A DNA stretch of 64,000 nucleotides from CAVPEV01 sp963703555 (GCA_963703555.1 CAVPEV010000046.1:88996-152995), one strand, 5' to 3'. Counted from the stretch's first letter, positions 33,647-42,976 are shown. Numbers and translations: made by a program. The notes: a model not told the origin generated them from the sequence alone.

Positions 33647-34105
33647 GTGACCGTCAACGACCCGGTGAGCGCGGCGCGACCGCGCACGCTACCCGACCTT
33701 GGCCGCCTGGCAGCCCGGCTGCCCGTGCGGCCGGGTGAGGACCCATGGTCCGCGGAGGAGCTCAGCAGCCTGACGGAGAGCCTGGTCGCCGAGATCGACC
33801 GGCTCACTGCCGAGCTGGCCAAGGCCGATGCCGACCTGACCGAGCTGTTGCGCAACTCCGGGGACGGGGCCGGTGACGACCAGGCCGACTCCGGCTCGAC
33901 GGCCCTGGAACGCGAGCACGAGCTGACACTGGTGAACAACGCCCGCGACATGTTGAACCAGACGTCCCACGCACTGGGCCGGATCGCCGCCGGGACCTTC
34001 GGTACGTGCGAGTCGTGCGGCTCGCCCATCGGCAAGGCGCGGCTGCAGGCGTTCCCGCGGGCGGTGCTGTGCGTGACGTGCAAGCAGCGCGAGGAGCGTC
34101 GCTGA
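33647..34105 (+). CDS. DksA/TraR C4-type zinc-finger protein
   Basis: A 152-residue protein with a helical N-terminus (about 45-85) and the conserved LVNNARDMLNQTSHALGRIAAGTFGTCESCGSPIGKARL ... CVTC region (split here in reading). The four zinc ligands are CESC and CVTC. DksA/TraR proteins bind the RNA polymerase secondary channel; the actinobacterial branch next to lspA is poorly characterised. The start is GTG 33647 after GGGGGG, and a TAGTCT -10 lies about 33 bp upstream. Confidence 0.9.
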   Translation: MTVNDPVSAARPRTLPDLGRLAARLPVRPGEDPWSAEELSSLTESLVAEIDRLTAELAKADADLTELLRNSGDGAGDDQADSGSTALEREHELTLVNNARDMLNQTSHALGRIAAGTFGTCESCGSPIGKARLQAFPRAVLCVTCKQREERR

Positions 34106-34113
34106 CGCGACCC

Positions 34114-34119
34114 TAGACT
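34114..34119 (+). promoter_or_regulatory. -10 element (TAGACT) of lspA, leaderless type
   Basis: TAGACT ends 7 nt before the lspA GTG at 34127. Confidence 0.5.
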
Positions 34120-34126
34120 CCTGGGC

Positions 34127-34765
34127 GTGCCGACCGAGCCTGCCCCTGTCGTCGAGCCCGCCCGGCGGGTGCGACTCCTGCGACTGCTCGTCCTCCTGGC
34201 GGCGGGGACACTGGTGGTGGACCAGCTGACGAAGGCGTGGGCGATCGCGGCGCTGTCGGACGGTGTGGCCAGGCCGCTGCTCGGAGCCCTGTTCGGGCTG
34301 CGCCTCGTGTTCAACTCGGGTGCAGCCCTGTCCCTGGGGACCGGGATGACCGGCCTGCTCACCCTCGTTGCGTGCGCGGTCGTCGTCGTCGTCGTCCGCA
34401 CCGCGCGTCGGCTGGGCTCGACCGGCTGGGCGGTAGCCCTGGGCCTGCTGCTCGGCGGGGCGCTGGGCAACCTCGTGGACCGGTTCCTGCGGGCGCCCGG
34501 GCCCGGTCGGGGGCACGTCGTCGACTTTCTCGCCTATGCGGACTGGTTCGTCGGGAACGTGGCGGACATCGCGATCGTCCTGGCGGCGGTGTTGCTGACC
34601 GTGCTGGCGGGCCGGGGTGTGCGGCCGGACGGCACCCGGGAGGGCGATCGCCGGTCGGCCGGTGGCGACGGCGCTCAGGCCGCGACCGACGTCGTGGCCG
34701 ATCCGCCCGGCGACGCGTCCGACCGCGCTGGGCAGCCGACCCCGCCAGGGGGTCCCGATGCCTGA
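34127..34765 (+). CDS. lspA: Lipoprotein signal peptidase
   Basis: Signal peptidase II removes signal peptides from prolipoproteins. The 212-residue protein has four membrane helices. Catalytic aspartates are D118 (NLVDRF) and D147 (NVADIAIVLAAVLL); FNSGAALSLG and the loop HVVDFLAYADWFVGN are conserved. The C-terminus carries about 45 extra hydrophilic residues beyond the fourth helix. The start is GTG 34127. It overlaps rluD by 8 bp. The trypsin-like lipoprotein at 44.5 kb is a plausible substrate. Confidence 0.95.
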   Translation: MPTEPAPVVEPARRVRLLRLLVLLAAGTLVVDQLTKAWAIAALSDGVARPLLGALFGLRLVFNSGAALSLGTGMTGLLTLVACAVVVVVVRTARRLGSTGWAVALGLLLGGALGNLVDRFLRAPGPGRGHVVDFLAYADWFVGNVADIAIVLAAVLLTVLAGRGVRPDGTREGDRRSAGGDGAQAATDVVADPPGDASDRAGQPTPPGGPDA

Positions 34766-35690
34766 CCTCAGGTCGCTGCCGGTGCCTGACGGCCTGGCCG
34801 GGGAGCGGGTGGACACGGGCGTGGCCCGGTTGCTGGGCCTGCCGCGACCGCGCGTCGCCGAGCTCGCCGCGGCCGGGGCGGTACGCGTCGACGGGCGGGT
34901 GCAGCGCAAGTCGGACCGCCTCGTGCCGGGCGCCTGGCTCGAGGTGGAGCTGCCCGATGTGGCCCCGCGGCAGGCCGTCGCGGCGGAGCCGGTCCCCGGC
35001 CTGCTGGTGGTGTACGACGACGCGGACCTCGTCGTCGTCGACAAGCCCGTGGGCGTGGCCGCGCACCCCTCGCCCGGCTGGACGGGGCCGACCGTCGTGG
35101 GTGCCCTGGCCGCCGCCGGGTACCGGGTCGCCACCTCGGGGGCGGCGGAGCGCCAGGGCGTGGTGCACCGGCTGGACGTGGGCACGTCGGGGCTCATGGT
35201 GGTCGCGAAGAGCGAGCACGCCTACCGCGTGCTGAAGCGGGCCTTCAAGGAGCGGACGGTGGACAAGGTGTACCACGCGCTTGTGCAGGGGCACCCGGAG
35301 CCCACCGCGGGGACGATCGACGCACCCATCGGCCGGCACCCGAGCGCCGACTGGCGGATGGCCGTGGTCGCGGGCGGGCGCCCGTCGGTGACGCACTACC
35401 AGGTGCTGGAGATGCTGCCGGCGGCCTCGCTCGTCGAGGTGCGCCTGGAGACGGGCCGCACCCACCAGATCCGCGTGCACTTCGCCGCCATCCATCACCC
35501 GTGCGTGGGCGACCTCACCTACGGTGCGGACCCGGGCCTCGCGGAGCGGGCCGGCCTGCACCGCCAGTGGCTGCACGCGGTCCGGCTCGGCTTCGAGCAC
35601 CCCACCACCGGCCGTTGGCTGGAGCTCACGAGCGACTACCCGCAGGACCTGCAGGCCGCGCTCGCCGCCGTGCGCGGACCCCAGGGCTGA
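34758..35690 (+). CDS. rluD: RluD-type 23S rRNA pseudouridine synthase
   Basis: It converts uridines in 23S rRNA to pseudouridine. The 310-residue protein has an N-terminal S4 RNA-binding domain (VDTGVARLLGLPRPRVAELAAAG) and a RluA/RluD catalytic domain with HRLDVGTSGLMV, where D140 is the catalytic Asp, plus KVYHALVQG, RTHQIRVHF and VGDLTYG. The start is ATG 34758, inside the lspA 3' end. lspA-rluD pairing is widespread. Confidence 0.94.
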   Translation: MPDLRSLPVPDGLAGERVDTGVARLLGLPRPRVAELAAAGAVRVDGRVQRKSDRLVPGAWLEVELPDVAPRQAVAAEPVPGLLVVYDDADLVVVDKPVGVAAHPSPGWTGPTVVGALAAAGYRVATSGAAERQGVVHRLDVGTSGLMVVAKSEHAYRVLKRAFKERTVDKVYHALVQGHPEPTAGTIDAPIGRHPSADWRMAVVAGGRPSVTHYQVLEMLPAASLVEVRLETGRTHQIRVHFAAIHHPCVGDLTYGADPGLAERAGLHRQWLHAVRLGFEHPTTGRWLELTSDYPQDLQAALAAVRGPQG

Positions 35691-35714
35691 GCCGGGTCCG
35701 GGCGCCGCCCGACC

Positions 35715-35720
35715 TAGGAT
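35715..35720 (+). promoter_or_regulatory. -10 element (TAGGAT) of dnaE, leaderless type
   Basis: TAGGAT ends 7 nt before ATG 35728, the same geometry as other promoters here. It overlaps an alternative upstream ATG at 35719 and so argues against it. Confidence 0.5.
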
Positions 35721-35727
35721 GGCGGGC

Positions 35728-38700
35728 ATGGCAGCCGCGGGCGGATCCGACTTCGTCCACCTCCACGCGCACACCGAGTACTCCATGCTCGACGGCGCCG
35801 CCCGGGTCGAGGACCTCCTCACCGAGGCGGAGCGGATCGGCCAGCGGGCGCTGGCGATCACCGACCACGGCTACCTGTTCGGGGCGTACGACTTCTGGTC
35901 GCGGGCGCGGGCGCACGGCATCAAGCCGATCGTGGGCGTCGAGGCGTACATGACGCCGGGAACCAGTCGGTTCGACCAGTCCCGGGTGCACTGGGGCGAC
36001 GCCTCCCAGGCCGCCGACGACGTGTCGGCGCGCGGCGCCTACACCCACCTCACGCTGCTGTCCCGCACCACGGAGGGCATGCACAACCTCTTCCGGCTCG
36101 GCTCGTTGGCGTCCCTGGAGGGTCAGGTCGGCAAGTGGCCGCGGATCGACCGGGAGATCCTCTCGCGCTACGCCACAGGTCTCATCGGATTCTCGGGGTG
36201 CCCGTCCGGAGAGGTGCAGACGCGCCTGCGGCTCGGCCAGTGGGACGAAGCCGTCCGGGCCGCCGGCGAGCTGCAGGACATCTTCGGCCGAGACAACTTC
36301 TACGTGGAGGTCATGGACCACGGGCTGGAGATCGAGCGCCGGGTGATCGCCGATCTCGTGCGGCTGGCCACGACCATCGACGCTCCACTGGTGGCGACCA
36401 ACGACCTGCACTACACGCGCCGGGAGGACGCGACCGCCCACGAGGTGCTGCTGTGCGTCCAGTCGGGGTCGACGCTGGCCGATCCGGGCCGGTTCAAGTT
36501 CGACGCCGAGTCCTTCTACCTGCGCTCGGCGCAGGAGATGCGGGCCCAGTTCGCCGAGCTGCCGCAGGCGTGTGACGCGACGGTGCGCATCGCCGAGCAG
36601 TGCGAGGTCGAGTTCGCCACCGGCGCCAACTACATGCCCCGGTTCGACGTCCCGGCGGGGGAGAACGAGGACTCCTGGTTCGTCAAGGAGTTGGAGCGCG
36701 GCCTGCACCGGCGTTATCCCGGCGGGGTGCCTGACACGGTGCGCCGGCAGGCCGAGTACGAGGCGGGGGTCATCACCCAGCTGGGCTTCTCCGGCTACTT
36801 CCTCGTCGTCGCGGACTTCATCGGCTGGTCGAAGTCGCAGGGGATCCGGGTCGGACCCGGTCGCGGTTCGGCGGCCGGCTCCATGGCGTCCTATGCGCTG
36901 GGCATCACCGAGCTGGACCCGCTGGTGCACGGGCTGATCTTCGAGCGGTTCCTCAACCCGGAGCGGGTGTCCTGGCCGGACATCGACGTGGACTTCGACG
37001 AGCGGCGGCGCGGTGAGGTGATCCGCTACGTCACGGACAAGTACGGCGAGGACCGGGTCGCCCAGATCGTCACCTACGGCACCATCAAGGCCAAGCAGGC
37101 ACTGAAGGACTCTGCCCGGGTGCTCGGGTACCCGTTCGCGATGGGAGAGAAGCTCACCAAGGCGATGCCGCCGGCGGTGATGGGCAAGGACGTGCCACTG
37201 TCCGGCATGCTCGACCCGAGCCACCCGCGGTATGCCGAGGCCGAGGAGTTCCGCCAGGTCGTCGCCGACGACCCGGACGCGCAGCAGGTGGTCGCCACGG
37301 CGCGGGGGCTGGAGAACCTCAAGCGGCAGTGGGGCGTGCACGCGGCGGGCGTCATCATGTCCAGCGCGCCGCTCATCGACGTGGTGCCGATCATGAAGCG
37401 GCCGCAGGACGGTGCCGTCATCACCCAGTTCGACTACCCCACGTGCGAGGGGCTCGGGCTGATCAAGATGGACTTCCTCGGGCTGCGCAACCTCACCATC
37501 CTCGACGATGCGCTGGCCAACATCGTGTCCAACGGCAAGGAGCCGGTGGTCCTGGAGGCTCTGGCGCTGGACGACGTCCCGACGTTCGAGCTGCTGGCCC
37601 GCGGCGACACGCTCGGGGTGTTCCAGCTCGACGGCGGGCCCATGCGCTCGCTGCTGCGGCAGATGCGACCGGACACCTTCGAGGACATCTCCGCCGTGCT
37701 CGCGCTGTACCGGCCCGGACCCATGGGGGTCGGGTCGCACATCAACTACGCGCTGCGCAAGAACGGCCTGCAGGCCATCGAGCCGATCCACCCCGAGCTG
37801 GCCGAGCCGCTCCGGGAGGTCCTCGAGCCGACCTACGGGCTGATCGTCTACCAGGAGCAGGTGCAGAAGGCGGCGCAGATCCTCGCCGGCTACACCCTGG
37901 GCCAGGCCGACCTGCTCCGGCGGGCGATGGGCAAGAAGAAGAAGGAGATCCTCGACAAGGAGTTCGTGCCGTTCCGGGCCGGTATGCGCGAGCGCGGCTA
38001 TTCCGATGCCGCGATCCATGCCGTGTGGGACGTCCTCGTCCCGTTCTCCGGCTATGCGTTCAACAAGGCGCACACCGCCGGGTACGGTCTGGTGTCCTAC
38101 TGGACGGCCTACCTCAAGGCCAACTACCGCACGGAGTACATGGCCGCCCTGCTCACCAGCGTCGGCGACGACAAGGACAAGTCCGCGCTGTACCTCAACG
38201 AGTGCCGCCGGATGGGCATCACCGTGCTGCCGCCGGACGTCAACTCCTCGACGAAGTACTTCAGCGCGGTCGGGGAGGACATCAGGTTCGGCCTGTCCGC
38301 GGTGCGCAACGTCGGGGCGAACGTGGTCGATGCGGTGGTCGCCACACGGGAGCAGAAGGGTGCGTTCATCTCCTTCACCGACTTCCTGGCGAAGGTGCCC
38401 GCCGTGGTGTGCAACAAGCGGACGATCGAGTCGCTCGTCAAGGCCGGGGCATTCGACTCCCTGGGGCACGCCCGTCGGTCCCTGCTCCTCGTCCACGAGC
38501 AGGCCGTCGATGCGGTGATCGGCGTCAAGCGTCGGGAGGCGGAGGGGCAGTTCGACCTGTTTGCCGACCTCGGCGGCACGGACGAGGGGTTCACCGTCGC
38601 GGTTCCCCACCTGCCGGACTGGGACAAGAAGCAGCGCCTGGCGTTCGAGCGGGAGATGCTCGGCCTGTACGTCTCCGACCATCCCCTGGCGGGGCTGGAG

Positions 38701-39264
38701 CACGTGCTCGCCGCGGCCTCGGACACCTCGATCGCCCAGCTGCTCGCCGACGACACCCGCGCGGACGGGTCGGTCGTGACGGTGGCGGGTCTGATCACGT
38801 CGCTGCAGCGCAAGATGTCCAAGCAGGGCAACCCGTGGGCCGTCGCCGTGGTGGAGGACCTCGAGGGCTCGGTGGAGGTGCTGTTCTTCGGCGAGACCTA
38901 CCTCGCCTACTCCACGGTGCTGGCCGAGGACGCGGTCGTCGCCGTGCGGGGTCGGGTGCGCCGGCGCGACGACGTGGTGCAGCTGCAGGCCGTTGAGGTC
39001 TCGTTGCCCGACGTCTCCGCGGCGGGCACGGACACCCCGATCGTCGTGTCGCTGCCGGTGGCCCGGTGCACGCCGCCGCTGGTCGAGCGCCTGCGGGAGG
39101 TGCTGCAGACCCACCCGGGTGTCACCGAGGTGCACCTGCGCCTGACCAGCCCCGGTCGCGCCACCGTGATGCGCATCGACGACGGCCTGCGGGTGGAGCG
39201 CTCCTCGGAGCTGTTCGCCGACCTCAAGGCGCTGCTGGGACCGGCCTGCCTGGCCACGGCCTGA
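35728..39264 (+). CDS. dnaE: DNA polymerase III alpha subunit
   Basis: The replicative polymerase, 1178 residues. It has an N-terminal PHP domain (FVHLHAHTEYSMLDGA, ITDHGYLFGAYDF), the polymerase core with catalytic aspartates in PDIDVDFDERRRGEVIRY, VGPGRGSAAGS, GVFQLDGGPMRSLLRQM, a tandem helix-hairpin-helix region, an OB fold (VTVAGLITSLQRKMSKQG) and a C-terminal tau-binding-like domain. This is the DnaE1 (replicative) type. ATG 35728 is preferred over 35719 because of the -10 spacing. Length and motifs are normal. Confidence 0.96.
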   Translation: MAAAGGSDFVHLHAHTEYSMLDGAARVEDLLTEAERIGQRALAITDHGYLFGAYDFWSRARAHGIKPIVGVEAYMTPGTSRFDQSRVHWGDASQAADDVSARGAYTHLTLLSRTTEGMHNLFRLGSLASLEGQVGKWPRIDREILSRYATGLIGFSGCPSGEVQTRLRLGQWDEAVRAAGELQDIFGRDNFYVEVMDHGLEIERRVIADLVRLATTIDAPLVATNDLHYTRREDATAHEVLLCVQSGSTLADPGRFKFDAESFYLRSAQEMRAQFAELPQACDATVRIAEQCEVEFATGANYMPRFDVPAGENEDSWFVKELERGLHRRYPGGVPDTVRRQAEYEAGVITQLGFSGYFLVVADFIGWSKSQGIRVGPGRGSAAGSMASYALGITELDPLVHGLIFERFLNPERVSWPDIDVDFDERRRGEVIRYVTDKYGEDRVAQIVTYGTIKAKQALKDSARVLGYPFAMGEKLTKAMPPAVMGKDVPLSGMLDPSHPRYAEAEEFRQVVADDPDAQQVVATARGLENLKRQWGVHAAGVIMSSAPLIDVVPIMKRPQDGAVITQFDYPTCEGLGLIKMDFLGLRNLTILDDALANIVSNGKEPVVLEALALDDVPTFELLARGDTLGVFQLDGGPMRSLLRQMRPDTFEDISAVLALYRPGPMGVGSHINYALRKNGLQAIEPIHPELAEPLREVLEPTYGLIVYQEQVQKAAQILAGYTLGQADLLRRAMGKKKKEILDKEFVPFRAGMRERGYSDAAIHAVWDVLVPFSGYAFNKAHTAGYGLVSYWTAYLKANYRTEYMAALLTSVGDDKDKSALYLNECRRMGITVLPPDVNSSTKYFSAVGEDIRFGLSAVRNVGANVVDAVVATREQKGAFISFTDFLAKVPAVVCNKRTIESLVKAGAFDSLGHARRSLLLVHEQAVDAVIGVKRREAEGQFDLFADLGGTDEGFTVAVPHLPDWDKKQRLAFEREMLGLYVSDHPLAGLEHVLAAASDTSIAQLLADDTRADGSVVTVAGLITSLQRKMSKQGNPWAVAVVEDLEGSVEVLFFGETYLAYSTVLAEDAVVAVRGRVRRRDDVVQLQAVEVSLPDVSAAGTDTPIVVSLPVARCTPPLVERLREVLQTHPGVTEVHLRLTSPGRATVMRIDDGLRVERSSELFADLKALLGPACLATA

Positions 39265-39304
39265 GTCGATCGCTGAGGCGTGCGGCCGGGGCAGGCCGTG
39301 CGGG

Positions 39305-39322
39305 GCGGGTCGCCCGACCCGC
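39305..39322. terminator. Possible terminator between dnaE and hisD
   Basis: GCGGGTCG-CC-CGACCCGC is a perfect 8-bp inverted repeat with a 2-nt spacer, starting 41 bp after the dnaE stop. Confidence 0.5.
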
Positions 39323-39343
39323 GGGTCGGACGGGAGCCCCCGG

Positions 39344-39349
39344 TAGCAT
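39344..39349 (+). promoter_or_regulatory. -10 element (TAGCAT) of hisD, leaderless type
   Basis: TAGCAT ends 6 nt before the hisD GTG at 39356. The identical hexamer precedes hisC. Confidence 0.55.
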
Positions 39350-39355
39350 CGGTGC

Positions 39356-40678
39356 GTGATCTCCCGCATCGACCTGCGTGGCCAGCGTCCGTCCCGCCGT
39401 GAGCTCGTCGCCGCCCTGCCCCGGGCCGAGGTGGACGTGGAGCATGCCGCGGCGGCGGTCGCGCCGGTGCTCGCCGACGTCCGCTCGCGCGGCGCCGCCG
39501 CGCTGCGCGACCTGGCCGAGCGGTTCGACGGCGTGCGCCCGACGCACCTGCGGGTGCCGACCGACCGGCTGCGCACCGCACTGGACGAGCTGGACCCCGC
39601 GGTGCGGGACGCCCTGACCGAGACGATCCGCCGGGTCCGAACCGTGCACGCCGCGCAGCGGCCGTCGCCATTGGCCGTCGACGTGGCCCCCGGGGCACAG
39701 GTCCGGCAGCGCTGGATCCCCGTCCGCCGGGTCGGCCTGTACGTGCCCGGCGGTCTGGCGGTCTACCCCTCGTCGGTGGTGATGAACGTGGTGCCGGCCC
39801 AGGAGGCCGGCGTCGGCTCGTTGGCGGTGGCCTCCCCGCCGCGGGCCGAGTGTGGCGGACTGCCGGACCCCGTCGTGCTGGCCACCTGCGCGCTGCTCGG
39901 CGTCGACGAGGTGTACGCGGTGGGCGGCGCCCAGGCGGTGGCCATGTTCGCCTACGGGGCGGGCGGCAGCGAGGAGGTCGACGGCCCGATCCTGTGTGAG
40001 CCCGTCGACCTGGTCACCGGGCCGGGCAACGTCTACGTCGCCGCAGCCAAGCGGCTGGTACGGGGGCTGGTCGGCATCGACTCCGAGGCCGGCCCCACCG
40101 AGATCGCCATCCTGGCCGACGACACCGCCGACCCGGAGCAGGTGGCAGCGGACCTGGTGAGCCAGGCCGAGCACGACCCGCTGGCCGCCGCCGTCCTGGT
40201 GACACCGTCCGGCCGGCTGGCCTCGGCGGTGGAGGAGGCCCTCGCCGTACGGGCGAGGAGCACCGCCAGTGCGGAGCGTGTCGCGCAGGCGCTCGGGGGG
40301 AGCCAGTCGGCCATCGTGCTCGTCGACGACCTCGCCGCCGGGCTCGACGTGGTGAACGCCTACGGCGCGGAGCACCTCGAGGTGCAGACCGCCGACGCGG
40401 TCGCCGTCGCCCAGCAGGTCACCAGCGCCGGGGCGATCTTCGTCGGCCCGTACTCCCCGGTGTCGCTGGGGGACTACATGGCCGGCTCGAACCATGTGCT
40501 GCCGACCGGTGGGTGCGCCCGCTTCTCCAGCGGGCTGGGGGTGCACAGCTTCCTGCGGGCCGTGCAGGTCGTCGAGTACGACGCCGCCGCCCTGGCAGAC
40601 GTCGCCGATCGCATCGTGACGTTGGCCGACGCGGAGCGCTTGCCCGCCCACGGCGAGGCGGTACGCGCCCGGGCGTGA
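39356..40678 (+). CDS. hisD: Histidinol dehydrogenase
   Basis: It catalyses the last two oxidations of histidine synthesis, from histidinol to histidine with two NAD+. The 440-residue protein has VGLYVPGGLAVYPSSVVMNVVPAQEAGV, GGAQAVAMFAYG, GPGNVYVAAAKRLV, EAGPTEIAILAD, SQAEHDPLAAAVLVT with the zinc/catalytic residues, EHLEVQT and GSNHVLPTGGCARFSSGL. The GTG start has no Shine-Dalgarno sequence, consistent with a leaderless mRNA. First gene of the his cluster. Confidence 0.96.
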   Translation: MISRIDLRGQRPSRRELVAALPRAEVDVEHAAAAVAPVLADVRSRGAAALRDLAERFDGVRPTHLRVPTDRLRTALDELDPAVRDALTETIRRVRTVHAAQRPSPLAVDVAPGAQVRQRWIPVRRVGLYVPGGLAVYPSSVVMNVVPAQEAGVGSLAVASPPRAECGGLPDPVVLATCALLGVDEVYAVGGAQAVAMFAYGAGGSEEVDGPILCEPVDLVTGPGNVYVAAAKRLVRGLVGIDSEAGPTEIAILADDTADPEQVAADLVSQAEHDPLAAAVLVTPSGRLASAVEEALAVRARSTASAERVAQALGGSQSAIVLVDDLAAGLDVVNAYGAEHLEVQTADAVAVAQQVTSAGAIFVGPYSPVSLGDYMAGSNHVLPTGGCARFSSGLGVHSFLRAVQVVEYDAAALADVADRIVTLADAERLPAHGEAVRARA

Positions 40679-40763
40679 CCCCGGGGCAGGGGCCAGGCTG
40701 CTCGACAGTGACACCGGGTGCTACGACCCGGCGCCCCATCGCAAGGCCCATCCCGGTACTGGC

Positions 40764-40769
40764 TAGCAT
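40764..40769 (+). promoter_or_regulatory. -10 element (TAGCAT) of hisC, leaderless type
   Basis: TAGCAT ends 7 nt before the hisC GTG at 40777, inside the 98-bp hisD-hisC gap. Confidence 0.55.
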
Positions 40770-40776
40770 CGACGCC

Positions 40777-41892
40777 GTGACCGTGCCCACCGCCCGTCCC
40801 CGCCTCCCGCTGCGCGCCGAGCTCGTCGGGCTGGAGCCCTACGGCGCGCCGCAGCTGGACGTCCCGGTCCTGCTGAACGTCAACGAGAACCCCTACCCGC
40901 CCAGCGCCGAGGTCGTGGCGGACATCGCCGCCGCCGTGGCCCGGGCCGCGGCGGGCCTCAACCGGTACCCGGACCGGGACTTCCTGGCGCTGCGCGCGGA
41001 CCTGGCGGACTACCTGGCCGTCGAGTCCGGGGTGCGCCCGGCGGCCGGGCAGGTGTGGGCGGCGAACGGCTCCAACGAGGTCATGCTCCACGTCCTGCAG
41101 GCGTTCGGCGGCCCCGGGCGCACGGTGCTGTCCTTCGCGCCCACCTACTCGATGTACCCCGAGTACGCCCGGGACACCGCCACCGCGTGGGTCGCGGCGC
41201 CCCGCGAAGAGGACTTCAGCCTCGACCCGGTGCGCGCCGCTGCGGCGGTCGCCGAGCACGCGCCCTCCGTCGTGCTGCTGGCCAGCCCGAACAACCCCAC
41301 CGGCGCGGCCGCGCCCGCAGCCACCGTGCAGGCCGTGCTCGACGCGGCGGCCGCGGTGCCCGCCGGATGTGTGGTGGTCGTCGACGAGGCGTACGCCGAG
41401 TTCCGTCGGGCGGGCACGCCCAGCGCGCTCGAGCTGCTCGGCGACCACCCCCACCTGGCCGTCTCGCGCACGATGTCCAAGGCGTTCGGGCTGGCCGGTG
41501 CCCGGGTGGGCTACCTCGTCGCGGACGCGGCCGTGGTCGACGCGCTGCGGGTCGTGCGCCTGCCCTACCACCTCTCGACCGTGACACAGGCCGTCGCCCG
41601 GGCGGCGCTGGCCCACGCCCCCGAGCTGATGGCGCAGGTCGGTGCGCTGCGTACCGAGCGCGACCGGCTGGTCGGGTGGCTGCGCGGGCGCGGGCTGCGG
41701 GTGGTGGAGTCCGACGCCAACTTCGTCCTGTTCGGTCTGCTCGACGATCGCCACGCGGTCTGGCAGGGTCTGCTGGACCGGGGGATCCTCATCCGCGAGG
41801 TGGGACCCGACGGGTGGCTGCGCGTGTCGGTCGGCACGCCGGCGGAGATGGCGGCGTTCCGGGCCGCCCTGGTGGAGGTGGCGGGTCTGTGA
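40777..41892 (+). CDS. hisC: Histidinol-phosphate aminotransferase
   Basis: A PLP enzyme converting imidazole-acetol phosphate to histidinol phosphate with glutamate. The 371-residue class I/II aminotransferase shows NVNENPYPPS, NRYPDRDF, ANGSNEVMLHVLQAFGGPG, PTYSMYPEYA, ASPNNPTGA, DEAYAEF and SRTMSKAFGLAGARVGY with the PLP lysine K235. It begins at GTG 40777, fits the leaderless pattern, and overlaps hisB by GTGA. Confidence 0.95.
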   Translation: MTVPTARPRLPLRAELVGLEPYGAPQLDVPVLLNVNENPYPPSAEVVADIAAAVARAAAGLNRYPDRDFLALRADLADYLAVESGVRPAAGQVWAANGSNEVMLHVLQAFGGPGRTVLSFAPTYSMYPEYARDTATAWVAAPREEDFSLDPVRAAAAVAEHAPSVVLLASPNNPTGAAAPAATVQAVLDAAAAVPAGCVVVVDEAYAEFRRAGTPSALELLGDHPHLAVSRTMSKAFGLAGARVGYLVADAAVVDALRVVRLPYHLSTVTQAVARAALAHAPELMAQVGALRTERDRLVGWLRGRGLRVVESDANFVLFGLLDDRHAVWQGLLDRGILIREVGPDGWLRVSVGTPAEMAAFRAALVEVAGL

Positions 41893-42506
41893 GCACATCC
41901 GGGCTGCCCGCGCGCACGGCGCGCGTGGAGCGGACGACGAGCGAGTCGACGGTGGTCGTCGAGCTGGACCTGGACGGCACCGGGCGCACCGACGTGACGA
42001 CCGGCGTGCCGTTCTACGACCACATGCTCACGGCGCTGGGGCGTCACGCGCTGTTCGACCTGACCGTCCGGGCCGGCGGGGACACGGACGTCGACGTGCA
42101 CCACACGGTCGAGGACGTCGCGATCGCCCTCGGCGACGCGCTGCGTGGGGCGCTCGGCGACAAGGCGGGCATCGCGCGGTTCGCCGATGCCACGGTCCCG
42201 CTCGACGAGGCGTTGGCTCAGGTGGTCGTGGACGTGTCGGGGCGGGGCTACTGCGTGCACACCGGCGAGCCGCCGGGCCAGGAGTACCACCTGATCGGCG
42301 GGCAGTTCACCGGGTCGCTCACCCGGCACGTCATGGAGTCGATCGCGCTGCACGCGGGGATCTGCCTGCACGTGCGCGTGCTCGCCGGGCGCGACCCGCA
42401 CCACATCGTGGAGGCGCAGTTCAAGGCGCTCGCCCGCGCGCTGCGCGGGTCGGTCGCGCTCGACCCTCGGGTGCAGGGTGTGCCGAGCACGAAGGGCACG
42501 TTGTGA
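41889..42506 (+). CDS. hisB: Imidazoleglycerol-phosphate dehydratase
   Basis: It dehydrates imidazoleglycerol phosphate to imidazole-acetol phosphate. The 205-residue monofunctional enzyme has VPFYDHMLTALGRHALFDL, the metal motif VDVHHTVEDVAIALG, LDEALAQVVVDVSGR, and the second metal set MESIALHAGICLHVRVLAGRDPHHIVEAQFKAL (split by reading). The phosphatase domain of the enterobacterial fusion is absent. The GTG start overlaps hisC, and its stop overlaps the next gene. Confidence 0.96.
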   Translation: MSTSGLPARTARVERTTSESTVVVELDLDGTGRTDVTTGVPFYDHMLTALGRHALFDLTVRAGGDTDVDVHHTVEDVAIALGDALRGALGDKAGIARFADATVPLDEALAQVVVDVSGRGYCVHTGEPPGQEYHLIGGQFTGSLTRHVMESIALHAGICLHVRVLAGRDPHHIVEAQFKALARALRGSVALDPRVQGVPSTKGTL

Positions 42507-42976
42507 CCGACGACCTGGACGCCGAGCTGGCCGAGCTGGCCGAGCCGCGGCCGCTGGCCGCGGTCGTGGTGACGCAGGCCGCGGTGGCTGCGCCGCTGGC
42601 GGCGGCCTGCGCACTGTCCGGCGTGGTGGCCGACATCGCGCCGTCGCCCATCGGTGCCCTCGTGGTCCCCCGGGACCCCACGCACGGTCCGGACACCGCG
42701 GCGGCGCTGTCACAGCTGCTGCGCGGCAGCACGGTGCTGCTCCTGGTGCGTTTCGCCGACCGGGTGGACGCGACGCGGTGGGAGTCCGGCGTGCAAGCCG
42801 AGGAGCTCGCATCCGGGCTGGTCCTCGCCGAGGCGCCGGTGGTGCTGGAGGACCTGCTGCTCGGCACGGTGGCGATCGGTGAGCTGGACGACGTGGTCAC
42901 GAGCGCAGGGATGTCCCGGTGGCAGGCGGCCCGGACGCTGGGCTCGACCGCCCGCGGCGCGCGCCGGCGTCGCTGA
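42503..42976 (+). CDS. Uncharacterised protein in the his operon
   Basis: Not recognised beyond being an actinobacterial his-operon protein. The 157 residues are soluble and Ala/Leu/Val-rich: an acidic N-terminus (TDDLDAELAELAEPRPLAAVVVTQ), a Rossmann-like alternation of hydrophobic strands (VVADIAPSPIGALVVPR, STVLLLVRFAD), and a basic C-terminus (GMSRWQAARTLGSTARGARRRR). No metal or nucleotide motif is seen. The GTG start overlaps hisB by GTGA, so it is translationally coupled, and hisH follows 77 bp later. Position suggests a link to histidine synthesis; function is unknown. Confidence 0.85.
   Translation: MTDDLDAELAELAEPRPLAAVVVTQAAVAAPLAAACALSGVVADIAPSPIGALVVPRDPTHGPDTAAALSQLLRGSTVLLLVRFADRVDATRWESGVQAEELASGLVLAEAPVVLEDLLLGTVAIGELDDVVTSAGMSRWQAARTLGSTARGARRRR

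Noticed and set aside
35626..39576. Very long antisense frames, such as 1316 codons opposite dnaE and 1459 codons opposite the secreted nuclease
   Set aside because: High GC removes stop codons from antisense frames. Translations are His/Arg/Gly/Val-rich without domains, and they lie opposite well-supported genes.
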